A DNA stretch of 64,000 nt from an uncultured Christensenella sp. (GTDB taxonomy: Bacteria; Bacillota; Clostridia; Christensenellales; Borkfalkiaceae), in the NCBI GenBank assembly GCA_910577375.1, contig CAJTLT010000007.1, positions 11,767-75,766 on the forward strand, given 5' to 3'. Positions 41,723 through 51,591 of the stretch are shown here, one piece after another. Both the position numbers and the translations under genes were made by a program. Below the pieces are notes generated by a model. That model worked only from the letters and a program-made list of their open reading frames with translations. It had not been told where the DNA came from and did no database searches. The stretch's first letter is position 1; every line of letters starts with the position of its first letter.

Positions 41723-42697
41723 ATGGAACAGCTTTTGCTTAAAGCATGTCAGAACGGACAAAAGGGCGTTGTAATCGCATTTTTGAAAAAAGACGGAATA
41801 AACGTGGATGCGGTGGACGGCGCGGGGCTTGCTCCGTTGCATTATGCGTGCCGTAAAGGATTTAAAGATATAGTAAAGCTTCTTTTGGATAAGGGGGCGA
41901 ACGTAAACGCGCTTTCCAATACTTCGGCAACGCCGTTGCATTGCGCCGCGGCGTCCGGAAATAAAGAAGTTATAAAATTAATGATTGACGGCGGCGCAGA
42001 CGTGGGCGCAACGGATAAAGACGGAAAAAATTCGTTAATTTATGCGATTGAGGCAAAAAAAGGCGAAGCCGCCAAATATCTTATAGAACTGGGTGCAGAT
42101 GCTTCCGCGGCTGACAATTCCGGACGTACTGCGCTTGATTATGCCAACGCTTACGGGCTGGTTCAGCTTATCGGGGCAATTTCGGCGGACGGCGCGGGTA
42201 CGACCGACGCTTACGGCAATACGCCTTTGCATCAGGCTTGTTATAACGGGCAGAGCGAGGTTGTAAAAGCTATGCTTGCAAGCGGCAAGTGCGATATAAA
42301 CGCGCGCAACGACGAGAAATATACTCCGCTTTGCGCGGCTGCGGAACGGGATAATCTTTTAATAGCCGAGTTGTTGCTTGATGCCGGCGCGAACGCAAAT
42401 ATAAGCGGCGACGAGGGAAATATGCCCTTGCATTTTGCGGCGGATAACGGCAATGAGCGGCTTGTCAGAAAGCTTATAGCTTGCGGAGCAAAACTCGACG
42501 AACGCAACGAAGACGGCGAAACCGCGCTTATTCTCGCGGCGTACGGCGGATACAATTACGTTGTGGGCGCGCTTATCGACGGCGGCGCGGACGTTGCTTT
42601 GGCAGACCGGAACGGGCGCACCGCGCTCTATTACGCGACGGAAGCGGGGTTCAACGACATTGTGGAAAAGCTGATTATCGCCGGCGCGGAAAACTGA
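41723..42697 (+). CDS. ankyrin-repeat protein 1
   Basis: 324 residues from the ATG at 41723 (CGGAGG 6 nt upstream). Almost the whole chain is ankyrin repeats, about nine or ten, of the type DG.TPLH.A...G....V..LL..GAD. No signal peptide or TM helix, so it is cytoplasmic. Ankyrin arrays mediate protein binding. It is followed 22 bases later by a longer ankyrin protein from the same promoter. Confidence 0.92.
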   Translation: MEQLLLKACQNGQKGVVIAFLKKDGINVDAVDGAGLAPLHYACRKGFKDIVKLLLDKGANVNALSNTSATPLHCAAASGNKEVIKLMIDGGADVGATDKDGKNSLIYAIEAKKGEAAKYLIELGADASAADNSGRTALDYANAYGLVQLIGAISADGAGTTDAYGNTPLHQACYNGQSEVVKAMLASGKCDINARNDEKYTPLCAAAERDNLLIAELLLDAGANANISGDEGNMPLHFAADNGNERLVRKLIACGAKLDERNEDGETALILAAYGGYNYVVGALIDGGADVALADRNGRTALYYATEAGFNDIVEKLIIAGAEN

Positions 42698-42719
42698 TAA
42701 TTAACGGAGAGTATGAATT

Positions 42720-44786
42720 ATGAATATCAAACAGTTAACGGAAAAGTTATCTAAATCAAGCATAAGCAATAACGGCAAATACGTGCCGTGGTGGAGCAAC
42801 TGGGAAAACGACGATTATTGCCGTTATGATATTTTTTCCGCAGAGGAAATTGCCGAAACCGACGAACTGATAGCAACGGCAACGGCGGAGGAGCTCACCG
42901 CGCCTATATGCGCATATAAATACACGCTTTTTCATTTGCTAGTTTGGCATAATTTTTATCACGCGGTCAAATCGGTTATAGAACGCAATCTCGGTATAGA
43001 AGTGGACTTAACCGACGGCGGAGGCAAGGGCGTAACTCCGCTTATGCTTGCATGTTACCGCACCAATTTTGAAATGTTTAAACTTCTTGTAGAAGCAGGG
43101 GCGGATAAAACCCGCGCGGACGCCGCCGGCAGAACGTGCTGGCACTTTGCCGTCGGCGCAAGACCGGAGCTTATAGCCGGCTATTTTTGTAAAAGTTATA
43201 GCCGCGACCAGCTTTTGAAAATAGCCGATTCTCTCGAAGATAATTTCGACGCCGCGGACGCGGAGGGCAGACCTCCGCTCGCCTGTCTTGTGAAGAGCAC
43301 CGATAACGAGGCTTCAAGCCGTTTGATAGACGTTCTGCTTGCCAGAGGCGTAAAAACCGATTACAAGGACGAAAAGGGCAATTCCGTACTTTTGCTCGCA
43401 ATTAAAAACAATCATAATACGGCGGCGCTCCGTCTTGCGAAAGATAAAGCGCTTGTAAACGCAGCTAACGCCGCGGGGGAAACTCCGCTCAGCGTTGCTC
43501 AGGATTTCAGAAAAGAATGGGTTTGCATGGAGCTGAAAGCCAACGGCGCGAAAGGCGATTGCGAATACACGCGCCTTCCGCTTTCCGAGCTTGAACGTTT
43601 TACTTCAAACGCGTTTGCATTTTCAAATGAAAACGACCGTATCGCGCCCGCGCTGTATCTTACGCAAAAGCTTATAAACGCCGTTGACGGAGATGATGAC
43701 GACGAGGTAATGTATATAGCGAATATTTTGGAGGACGCGATAGGAAAGGATAAAGACTGTTCGGTGCTTGATATGCTTAAAAAGGCGGGTATCAGCCTTA
43801 CCGATAAATTTGCCCGCGGCGGCAGCGTATGGTGCCTGCGCGACAAGTGCTTTTCCTTGCACGCAGGGATAGGCGCGATAAAAAAGCTTATCTCGATGGG
43901 CGTGGATATAAACTCGGCGATAATAGACGGAAAAACGCCCGTGCGTATCGTTGCGGGAGAATCAATACCGTACTGGTACAATGACGACAAATGTACATAT
44001 TTTGAAGAGGCGGCGAAGCTGTTCGACGGCGAATCGGCAACGGCGCTCGATAACGGCGGCGTTTCGGCTATGCATATGGCGGCAAGGTACGGGCATACTG
44101 ATATGCTGAAAATTTTGGCTGAACGCGGAGCCGATATAAACGTTACGCAGGACGCTCCCGCAAAGGCGGGGAATACTCCTTTGCATTCGGCTTGCGAGCT
44201 TTGCCGGTTCGATTCGGTTGAAACTCTTATCGGGCTGGGCGCGGACGACGGGCTGAAAAACGTCGACGGCGAAACTGCGGCGCATATCGCGGTAAACAGA
44301 GACAGATGTTATAAGGGCGGTTCTGACGAGCGCGATCTTATGGAGAAGTACAGGTTAAAGATACTCGGAATGCTCAAAACTGTTGACGAACCGAGAAACG
44401 ACGGAATGACCCCCCTTATGCTCGTGCAGTTTGAATATATTAATTTTATTTCCGCTGCGCTGCCTATACTGCTTGAAGGCGGCGCGGACGTTAACCGCAG
44501 GGATTCCCGCGGCAGAACGGCTCTGATAATAGCGGCGGACGAAAATTGTTATAAAGACGCGATAAAGCAGCTTGTTCTTGCGGGGGCGGATATCGACGCC
44601 GCGGACAAGAGCGGCAGAACGGCTCTGCATTACGCTCTGCGGTACGGTTCCCAGGACGTTGCGCGTTATCTTATAAAGAAAGGCGCGGATTACAACCGCG
44701 CAGATAACAACGGAGAAACTCCCGCGGCTATCGCGGCGGAAAAAGGTTACGAAACCGTACTCGAGCTTATGACCGACATCAAATAA
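42720..44786 (+). CDS. ankyrin-repeat protein 2
   Basis: 688 residues, ACGGAGA upstream. The N-terminal 70 residues are non-repeat (WWSNWENDDYCRYD). Scattered ankyrin repeats run through the chain, with clear ones at about 95-130, 450-500 and 595-680. A spacer of about 150 residues in the middle lacks them. No membrane segment. Probably a diverged and expanded partner of the preceding gene; ligand unknown. Confidence 0.9.
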   Translation: MNIKQLTEKLSKSSISNNGKYVPWWSNWENDDYCRYDIFSAEEIAETDELIATATAEELTAPICAYKYTLFHLLVWHNFYHAVKSVIERNLGIEVDLTDGGGKGVTPLMLACYRTNFEMFKLLVEAGADKTRADAAGRTCWHFAVGARPELIAGYFCKSYSRDQLLKIADSLEDNFDAADAEGRPPLACLVKSTDNEASSRLIDVLLARGVKTDYKDEKGNSVLLLAIKNNHNTAALRLAKDKALVNAANAAGETPLSVAQDFRKEWVCMELKANGAKGDCEYTRLPLSELERFTSNAFAFSNENDRIAPALYLTQKLINAVDGDDDDEVMYIANILEDAIGKDKDCSVLDMLKKAGISLTDKFARGGSVWCLRDKCFSLHAGIGAIKKLISMGVDINSAIIDGKTPVRIVAGESIPYWYNDDKCTYFEEAAKLFDGESATALDNGGVSAMHMAARYGHTDMLKILAERGADINVTQDAPAKAGNTPLHSACELCRFDSVETLIGLGADDGLKNVDGETAAHIAVNRDRCYKGGSDERDLMEKYRLKILGMLKTVDEPRNDGMTPLMLVQFEYINFISAALPILLEGGADVNRRDSRGRTALIIAADENCYKDAIKQLVLAGADIDAADKSGRTALHYALRYGSQDVARYLIKKGADYNRADNNGETPAAIAAEKGYETVLELMTDIK

Positions 44787-44795
44787 AACGACAAT

Positions 44796-44836
44796 AAAAA
44801 GAGCGCGTCCAGTGTTTTCGGACGCGCTCTTTTAAT
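44796..44836. terminator. terminator between ankyrin operon and ydeI
   Basis: AAAAGAGCGCGTCC pairs with GGACGCGCTCTTTT around a short loop; T-runs on both strands serve the two convergent genes. Confidence 0.88.
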
Positions 44837-44843
44837 TAATTTG

Positions 44844-45419
44844 TCAGTAATCAAGCAGTCTGCCGTTATCGTTCCATTCGCCGTACATTACGCCATTTCT
44901 TGTGTTTTCGATAAATTTTTGCAGGCGGCTTCGGAACAGCTCCGGCTGTTTTTTCTTTATTTGTATCGTATCTATTCTTACCCGCCGGTATAAAGGCGGA
45001 AAGCTCAAAAAGTTATTCCATACTGCGGTGTCGGCTTTCAGCGCGTTCAGAATTTCACTGTCTATTACAAATCCGTCCGGCGACATATCGGGCAGAACAA
45101 TTCGTCCGGCGTCGGTCATAAGCCCGAGCTTTTCCATTCTGCGGCAGCGTTCTTTGTTGAGTTCGGACCATAAAGAATGTTTTTTGCGCGGCGCTAACCG
45201 TTGTGCGGTTATGCCGTTGTCAAGCCGCTTTTCGGTGCTGTCTATCCACCCGAAACACATAGCCTCTTCAACGGCGTCAATATACCAAAAAGTATTGTCG
45301 TTTTGCGGTCTGCCGCGTTTAACTATAACCCAGCACTCGGTTTCCGTGCTGTGGTGTTCACTTAACCATATGCGCAGGTCTGTACGGTTTTTTGCGTTTA
45401 ATAAATTTTTGGGCTGCAT
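44844..45419 (-). CDS. YdeI/OmpD-associated family protein
   Basis: 191 residues. Family features: W..EHH.T..ECWVIVKRG, then YIDAVEEAMCFGWIDSTEKRLDNG and APRKKHSLWSELNKERCRRMEKLGLMT, ending IENTRNGVMYG. The family is common in bacteria and linked loosely to peptide or bacteriocin resistance, but has no settled biochemical function. Confidence 0.85.
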   Translation of the reverse strand: MQPKNLLNAKNRTDLRIWLSEHHSTETECWVIVKRGRPQNDNTFWYIDAVEEAMCFGWIDSTEKRLDNGITAQRLAPRKKHSLWSELNKERCRRMEKLGLMTDAGRIVLPDMSPDGFVIDSEILNALKADTAVWNNFLSFPPLYRRVRIDTIQIKKKQPELFRSRLQKFIENTRNGVMYGEWNDNGRLLDY

Positions 45420-45651
45420 AACTGCATTATAATAAAACGCCGTGATTTTATCAACAATATTTTACGGAAAAACAACCTTTTGATTTGGTTATTTGTAGTG
45501 AAGCGTGTGTTTATGTTTTTTAATTATTTGTTGCGTCGCGGCTATAACGGTGTTATAATTATTTGTGATAATAAACGCGTTTAAAAGCGTGTTTGCGTAT
45601 TGGCGCGTTCGTTGATATATTAACGGAAATTATCGGGGGGAGGAATGTGCT

Positions 45652-46404
45652 GTGAAATACATAAAATTAACAAGCGAAAATTTAGAAAAAGAACACATAT
45701 GCTGCGCTATATCCAACAACAAAGATATACAGGTATCAAGCAAAAAGGCGTGGCTTGCCGAAAGGTTTAAAGACGGTTTGACTTTTTTGAAATCGACAGA
45801 ACGCGGCAAGTGCTTTATAGAATATATCCCCGCGGAAAACGCGTGGTGCCCAATCGAGGCGAGCGGATATATGCACATAAACTGTTTGTGGGTTTCGGGC
45901 TCGTTCAAAGGGCATGGCTATTCAAACGATTTGCTGTCTGAGTGCATACAAGAAGCAAAGGATACGGGCAAGCACGGAATAACGGTTATTTCCTCTCCTA
46001 AAAAAACGCCTTTTTTGTCAGACCCGAAGTATCTTGCGCATAAGGGCTTTAAGGTTGCGGACAGCGCGGAGCCGTTTTTTACGCTTTTATATCTGCCGTT
46101 TGACAATTCCGCGCCCGTTCCAAAATTCAAGGATTGTGCAAAACGTCCGCGAATAGAAAAGCAAGGGTTTGTTGTTTATTATACGCACGGCTGTCCTTTT
46201 ACTGCGAAATATGTTCCGATAGTAGAAAATTTTGCAAAAGAAAAAGGCGTGCCGTTTGAAAGCGTTTTAATCGACAGCAAGGAAAATGCGCAAAACGCGC
46301 CCGCCGTATGGACTAATTATGCGGTGTTTTATAACGGCTGTTATGTCACGAACGAAATTTTAAACGAAAAGAAATTTACGGAGCTTATCGAACGCTTGAA
46401 GTGA
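45652..46404 (+). CDS. GNAT acetyltransferase with C-terminal YoaP-like domain
   Basis: 250 residues, GTG start with GGGGGAGGA about 7 nt upstream. N-terminal GNAT fold with the acetyl-CoA loop WVSGSFKGHGYSNDLL and a GFKV end. The C-terminal 80 residues (VVYYTHGCPFTAKYVPIVENFAKEKGVPF...) have a thioredoxin-like look and match the YoaP domain found in B. subtilis YoaP. Substrate unknown. Confidence 0.82.
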   Translation: MKYIKLTSENLEKEHICCAISNNKDIQVSSKKAWLAERFKDGLTFLKSTERGKCFIEYIPAENAWCPIEASGYMHINCLWVSGSFKGHGYSNDLLSECIQEAKDTGKHGITVISSPKKTPFLSDPKYLAHKGFKVADSAEPFFTLLYLPFDNSAPVPKFKDCAKRPRIEKQGFVVYYTHGCPFTAKYVPIVENFAKEKGVPFESVLIDSKENAQNAPAVWTNYAVFYNGCYVTNEILNEKKFTELIERLK

Positions 46405-46461
46405 GTTTGCAAATGAGCGCGTGAAGTTAATTAAAAACCGATAGTTTGGAAATTAAAAAAT

Positions 46462-47247
46462 ATGGAAAACGATTGCAAAAAAAAGAAAACAGCCCTTCTT
46501 ACGGGGGCTACGGGCGGTTTGGGCTATTGCATTTTAAAAGAGCTTTTAAAAGAGCCTGTTGACGAAATATGGGCGTTCGGCAGAAATTCCGCCCGCCTTG
46601 AAAAACTGAAAGAAGAATTCGGGGAAAAAATTACCGTGTTCTGCGCGGATTTGACCGATAAAGATTTTGCGGATTTTTTAAACGGCAAACTCATGGAAAG
46701 CAATCCCGATATAGTTTATCTTATAAACAACGCGGGGGCGGGGCAGTTTAAAAAAACTGCGGATTTCACTGCGGAAGAAATAAGCGATACAATAGATTTG
46801 AATTGCAAAGCTGCGCCGATAATCACGAATTGCTGTCTGCCTTATATGAATGAGGGCGGCAGAATAATCAATATTTGTTCTGCGGCGGCATTTCAGCCCG
46901 TTCCGTATATCAATTTTTACGCGGCTTGCAAGGTATTTTTCCGCAGTTATTCGAGGGCGCTTAACGCGGAACTCAAACCGAGAAAAATTTCCGTTACGGC
47001 GGTTTGCCCCGGCTGGATTGATACGGATTTCATAATAGAGGAATTAAACGGCATAAAGGTTAAATATCCCGCGCTGGTAAAGCCCGAACGCGTTGCCAAA
47101 AAGCTTATGAAGGACGCGAAAAGAGGCAAGGATATGTCGGTTTGTCTGCTTTATATGAAAATGCAGCATTTTCTGGTAAAAATGCTGCCTCAAAAGCTTG
47201 TTATGAAAATCTGGATTTCCGGTGCAAAGAAATATCTCGGAGATTAA
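46462..47247 (+). CDS. short-chain dehydrogenase/reductase
   Basis: 261 residues. NAD(P)-binding TGATGGLG (14-21), NNAGAGQF, Ser of CSAAAF and the catalytic YAACK. SAM-independent Rossmann oxidoreductase; the VCPGWIDTDF segment follows as usual. No pathway context: the neighbours are an acetyltransferase and a convergent metal transporter whose 3' end overlaps by 4 bases. Confidence 0.92.
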   Translation: MENDCKKKKTALLTGATGGLGYCILKELLKEPVDEIWAFGRNSARLEKLKEEFGEKITVFCADLTDKDFADFLNGKLMESNPDIVYLINNAGAGQFKKTADFTAEEISDTIDLNCKAAPIITNCCLPYMNEGGRIINICSAAAFQPVPYINFYAACKVFFRSYSRALNAELKPRKISVTAVCPGWIDTDFIIEELNGIKVKYPALVKPERVAKKLMKDAKRGKDMSVCLLYMKMQHFLVKMLPQKLVMKIWISGAKKYLGD

Positions 47248-48104
47248 AACATTACCAAAAGGAAGCCCGCAAGTACGCCCACGAAAAGCGAGAGCGCGGG
47301 CATTTTGCTTTTCCACATCAGAATCGATTCGGGGAGAAGTTCGCCGAATACAACATAAAGCATTGCGCCGCTTGCAAACCCGAGCGACAGCATAAGCATT
47401 ATTTCGTTTATTCCGCCGAGGGCATATCCCAAAACCGCGCCCAATACCGTGGGAAGCCCGCTTAAAGCCGTAAGCAATACGGCTTTTGTTTTGCCCATTC
47501 CGCCCGAAATCAGCGGCACGGAAACCGCCATGCCCTCGGGGATATTGTGCAGACCGATAACTATCGCCATTATAAAACCGCTGCCCGAAAACAAATTAGC
47601 CGTAACGTCGGGCGTTATTGCATAAGAAGCGCCTATTACCATACCTTCGGGCAGATTGTGCAAAGCGATTGCCGTCATCATCACAAGCCCCGCAACAAAC
47701 AGATTTGATTTTGCTTTTTTGTGCGTTTCAAGGTGGTTGGAGTGGATAAGCTCGTCCAAATCGTCCGCGGTGGCGGGGTGGTTTTTGTCTATGTGCGTTA
47801 CTTCATGGTTTGTTTTTTTATCGATTATAAAATTCAGAATATAAATTATGGCGTAACCCGCGGCGACGGCGACTACGACGATTAAAGGCGTATAGGAGGG
47901 GAGAACGCCATCTTTCATCATTTCCACGGGTTCGCTCATTAAATCGAAGCATACAACCGCAAGCATTATGCCTGCGGCAAAAGAAAGGAGCAGGCTTACT
48001 ATTTTGTTGGAATCTCTGCGCAATACCGCGCCTGCAACTCCGCCAAGCCCAGTGCCTACAACGCCCGATATGAAAGTTATTACAATAATTGCAAGATAAG
48101 CCAT
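47244..48104 (-). CDS. ZIP-family metal ion transporter
   Basis: 286 residues, about eight TM helices. The two metal-site motifs HNLPEGMVIGASYA and HNIPEGMAVSVPL are intact, with a His-containing loop (HSNHLETHKK) between helices 3 and 4. Related to ZupT/GufA transporters importing Zn2+ or other divalent ions. Tail-to-tail overlap with the SDR gene. Confidence 0.92.
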   Translation of the reverse strand: MAYLAIIVITFISGVVGTGLGGVAGAVLRRDSNKIVSLLLSFAAGIMLAVVCFDLMSEPVEMMKDGVLPSYTPLIVVVAVAAGYAIIYILNFIIDKKTNHEVTHIDKNHPATADDLDELIHSNHLETHKKAKSNLFVAGLVMMTAIALHNLPEGMVIGASYAITPDVTANLFSGSGFIMAIVIGLHNIPEGMAVSVPLISGGMGKTKAVLLTALSGLPTVLGAVLGYALGGINEIMLMLSLGFASGAMLYVVFGELLPESILMWKSKMPALSLFVGVLAGFLLVMF

Positions 48105-48195
48105 AAAATTTACCGTTTGCCGCGCTTTGCGCGCGTACGCATACGCCCATTATAAGCACGGAGCGCGCAAAAAGCAAGCATATACGGGGCAATAT

Positions 48196-48232
48196 AAAAG
48201 GAGCGGGTTTCGCCGCTCCTTTTTAATAAGTT
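48196..48232 (-). terminator. terminator of the phosphoglucomutase gene
   Basis: AAAAGGAGCGG/CCGCTCCTTTT stem; minus strand continues TTTTATATT. Confidence 0.75.
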
Positions 48233-48240
48233 TTATAAGT

Positions 48241-49962
48241 TTAAACGCCCAAAAGCTTTTTAGCCGCCGTCTGCATTTTTTCAAGCGCTTCTTCCGCTTC
48301 TTGCTTGTTGCGCGATTTTACGGAAAAATAAATCTTGAGCTTGGGTTCCGTGCCCGAAGGACGGACGCAGATAAAGCTGCCGTTTTCAAGCTCGTAATAT
48401 ACGCAGTTGGTGAGGGGAGAGCCTATTTCGGAAACCGCGCCCGTTGCGATATCTGTTTTGACGTTTTTGGAATAATCCCTAACGGAAGAAACCTTGTAAA
48501 TATCGAATTCTTTCGCGGGGTTAACTTTAAGCCCGTCTACAACGGCGTTCATTTCTTTCATTGCGTTCAGTCCCTTGAACGGTATGGAAATGTTGCAGTC
48601 GAGAACGTAACCGTATTCGCTGTAAATTTCCTGCAAACGCTGATAAACGGTTTTTCCTATGGAAGTATAGTAGCAAACCATTTCCGCGCAGAGCATAGAC
48701 GCAACAACCGCGTCTTTGTCGCGCGCGTGCGTGCCGCGCAGATATCCGCAGCTTTCTTCAAAACCGAACACGTATGTGTATGATTTATCTCTTTCCCAAA
48801 GCTTTATTTTTTCGCCTATGAATTTGAAGCCTACCGGCGTTTCGAAAAGCGTAACCCCGTATTTCTGGCAAATTGGTTTAACCATTCCGGTGGTAACGAA
48901 CGACTTTACAACGGCGGCGTTTTTGGGCAGAGTTCCGTCCTCTTTAAGCCTTGTGAGGATATAATCCAAAAGTAGTATGCCGACCTGATTGCCGGAAAGC
49001 GCTTCGAATTCGCCCTCTTTGTTCTTTACGGCAACGCCGAGCCTGTCGCTGTCGGGGTCGGTGCCGAAAACAACCGTCGCGCCTATTTTCTGCGCGAGAT
49101 TTATACCCATTGAAAGAGTTTCTTTATATTCGGGGTTGGGCACTTCCACGGTTGAAAAGTTAGTGTCTTTTTTGGTCTGCTCCTCAACCACGGTGGCGTT
49201 GATGCCGATCTTTTTGAGTATGGTTGTTACTGGGATATAACCCGAACCGTGAACGGGGGTGTATACAAGCTTTAAATCCTTTCCGCACGTTTTGACCGCC
49301 TTTTTGGAAAGGGCGAGCTTTTTAAGCTCCTTGTAATATTTTTTGTCGACCTTTGCTGGTACGGTTTTAATATATTTGCGCACCTGTTCCAAAGTGGGGG
49401 AAGGGGAATCGAGGTAGTCGGTGATTTTCTGTATGTATTCCACTACGGCGGCGGTGTCTTCGGGGGACATCTGCGCGCCGTCTTCGCCGTATACCTTATA
49501 GCCGTTGTATTGCTTGGGATTGTGCGACGCGGTTATCATAATTCCCGCAACCGTTTTCAGTTCGCGCACAGCGAAGGAAAGCATGGGTACGGGGTGGACT
49601 TCGGAAAATTTATAAGCCGTTATTCCGTTCGCCGCAAGCACTTCTGCCGCCGCCGAAGCGAATTCGTCGCTCTTGTAACGCGTATCGTAGGAAATAGCCA
49701 CGCCTCTTTGCATAGCCGTTGCGCCGAGTTTTTTTATAAATTCGGCAAGCCCCTGCGTTGCGCGCTTTACGGTGTATACGTTCATCATATTCGTGCCGTA
49801 GCCGATTATTCCGCGCATACCCGCCGTGCCGAACTCAAGCTCCGCGCCGAAGCGGTATTCGATATCTTCTTTATCGTTTTTTATATTTTCAAGCTCGCTT
49901 TTAGCCTCCGAGCAGAGACGTTTATCGGAAAGCCAGCTTTCGTACGTTTGTTTGTATCCCAT
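48241..49962 (-). CDS. pgcA: alpha-phosphoglucomutase/phosphomannomutase
   Basis: 573 residues. Interconverts glucose-1-P and glucose-6-P. Motifs: GTAGMRGIIGYG, active serine loop TASHNPKQYNGYKVYG (about 141-156), metal loop GTDPDSDRLG, sugar loop GFEESCGYLRG, C-terminal RPSGTEPKLKIY. Size matches the Bacillus PgcA group rather than GlmM. Confidence 0.95.
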   Translation of the reverse strand: MGYKQTYESWLSDKRLCSEAKSELENIKNDKEDIEYRFGAELEFGTAGMRGIIGYGTNMMNVYTVKRATQGLAEFIKKLGATAMQRGVAISYDTRYKSDEFASAAAEVLAANGITAYKFSEVHPVPMLSFAVRELKTVAGIMITASHNPKQYNGYKVYGEDGAQMSPEDTAAVVEYIQKITDYLDSPSPTLEQVRKYIKTVPAKVDKKYYKELKKLALSKKAVKTCGKDLKLVYTPVHGSGYIPVTTILKKIGINATVVEEQTKKDTNFSTVEVPNPEYKETLSMGINLAQKIGATVVFGTDPDSDRLGVAVKNKEGEFEALSGNQVGILLLDYILTRLKEDGTLPKNAAVVKSFVTTGMVKPICQKYGVTLFETPVGFKFIGEKIKLWERDKSYTYVFGFEESCGYLRGTHARDKDAVVASMLCAEMVCYYTSIGKTVYQRLQEIYSEYGYVLDCNISIPFKGLNAMKEMNAVVDGLKVNPAKEFDIYKVSSVRDYSKNVKTDIATGAVSEIGSPLTNCVYYELENGSFICVRPSGTEPKLKIYFSVKSRNKQEAEEALEKMQTAAKKLLGV

Positions 49963-50127
49963 TGTATCCTCCTTAACTATAAATATACCGCCGCCGCATA
50001 CTATATGCCCCGAACGTATATTGCCTTATACGATTATACAGAAAAATATCCCCCTTGTAAAGGGGGAATGAAAAAATAAATTGAAAAAATTGCATATATT
50101 CCCGCTTTTTTTGCGTATATGCGGGTT

Positions 50128-51096
50128 TTAATCCTCTGTTCCGCGGAAAAACTCTTCCCGCGTGGGGATATGCTCTTTTTCGCTCTTTACTATGGTGTCT
50201 TTATCGAGGAAGTATTTAAGCTCTTCCCTGTCGTAATAATTTACGAATTCGAAGCTTATTAAAATCACATAGCTTGCGGGTATCGTGAGCAGCATCCCGA
50301 CCCCGAGCGTAAGTATCAGAGCGGCGGAGTTGAGCGCGAATATTATAAGCACCAGCACCGCGAAGTTGGACGCTACTGTAAGAGTGCCCTTGTTTTTCTG
50401 AGAGAACGTATATTTGAGCGAGCCGAGCTGACCTTTTTTGCCGCGTATAAGGGCGGGGAGCCAGTCGCAAGTGAAAGTCATTTTAATTACTATTGAAATA
50501 ACTATTACAAGCACGAAAAGGAACACGCAGATAAAGAAATACAAAACGTTGTTCAAAAGGAAGAACAAAAGGAAGAACATCGCCACGCCGACTACCAAAT
50601 CATAGAGAATGGAAAGGGGTACATATATGGCGTTGTAAACAGTCGCTTCCTTTAAGTTGCGTATAAGCGTTCCAAGAAACGGCTGTTCCGCGCGCAAAGC
50701 CATTTTGTCGTTTATAAGCGAAGCCGTCGCGTAGTTACCCAAACCTTCGAACCATTTTGCCACGATATATACAAGCAGCAATAAAAGTCCGCTTAACGCA
50801 ATCTGGGTTGATTTGGTTTGCAACAGCACCATAAAATCCTCATACGCCTGCTGTACTTTTTGTGAGAACTCGCCAAGCTCATGCACGTTGCCGTTTAAAA
50901 GGTTTGTGATAAACCCAGAAAGCCCGCCGAAAAGGTTGTTCAGCTGTTCCGAATTCAAAAGCTCTTTGATAAAAGGATAAATTCCTAGGGTGCATATTAT
51001 GCCCGAAACAAGCAATACGACAAGCCTGTATAAAAGCTGTTTATATACCGTTTTGAAGTTGTCCACAAATACGTGGAATGTGTGTTTGAATTTCAT
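50128..51096 (-). CDS. polytopic membrane protein of unknown function
   Basis: 322 residues with about five or six TM helices (about 24-43, 97-116, 155-210 as a cluster, 245-285). The N-terminus is basic and cytoplasmic; the C-terminus is charged (DREELKYFLDKDTIVKSEKEHIPTREEFFRGTED). It follows the phosphodiesterase gene by 27 bases and may share its transcript. No family recognised. Confidence 0.75.
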   Translation of the reverse strand: MKFKHTFHVFVDNFKTVYKQLLYRLVVLLVSGIICTLGIYPFIKELLNSEQLNNLFGGLSGFITNLLNGNVHELGEFSQKVQQAYEDFMVLLQTKSTQIALSGLLLLLVYIVAKWFEGLGNYATASLINDKMALRAEQPFLGTLIRNLKEATVYNAIYVPLSILYDLVVGVAMFFLLFFLLNNVLYFFICVFLFVLVIVISIVIKMTFTCDWLPALIRGKKGQLGSLKYTFSQKNKGTLTVASNFAVLVLIIFALNSAALILTLGVGMLLTIPASYVILISFEFVNYYDREELKYFLDKDTIVKSEKEHIPTREEFFRGTED

Positions 51097-51123
51097 AAGA
51101 CCTCATATATGCCGCAAATAACG

Positions 51124-51591
51124 CTATAACCGCACGGTTTTAGCCACGGCTTTATCTCCGTTTACAACAAGATAACAATAGCTGTTTTGACTGTATCTCG
51201 ATAAATTTCCGGGGTTTATAACGGTTACTCCGTCTATTATCTCCTCGCGCGCCTGATGCGTGTGCCCGTAAAGCGCAATTGAACAGTTAAGCTCTTTTGC
51301 GCGGGCGGCAAGCTTTGCGGGCGTGCTTTTTACCGAATACAAATGCCCGTGCGTTGCGAAAATTTTAACGTTTTCCATTTCTATCACGGCTTCGTCTTCG
51401 CCGAGCTTTATAAAATCGCAGTTGCCGTTTATAACCTTGGTTTTGTCTGGGAATTCCGTGCGCACCGCCGAACCGTCGGAAGAGGTGTCGCCCAGATGGA
51501 TTATATAATCGCTTTCCGCAAAGATCGATTTAAGTTCGTTTAAACGGGGCATATTGCCGTGGGAATCGGAAATTATAACCGCCGTTTTCAT
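51124..51591 (-). CDS. YfcE/MJ0936-type metallophosphodiesterase
   Basis: 155 residues from the ATG at 51591, which overlaps the rdgB stop (ATGA). Calcineurin-like metal ligands: SDSHGN (8-13), HLGDTSSDG, NGNCD, ATHGHLYS and YGHTHQA, all in place. Small phosphodiesterases of this type sit next to rdgB in many Firmicutes (compare B. subtilis YsnB next to YsnA). Confidence 0.92.
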   Translation of the reverse strand: MKTAVIISDSHGNMPRLNELKSIFAESDYIIHLGDTSSDGSAVRTEFPDKTKVINGNCDFIKLGEDEAVIEMENVKIFATHGHLYSVKSTPAKLAARAKELNCSIALYGHTHQAREEIIDGVTVINPGNLSRYSQNSYCYLVVNGDKAVAKTVRL

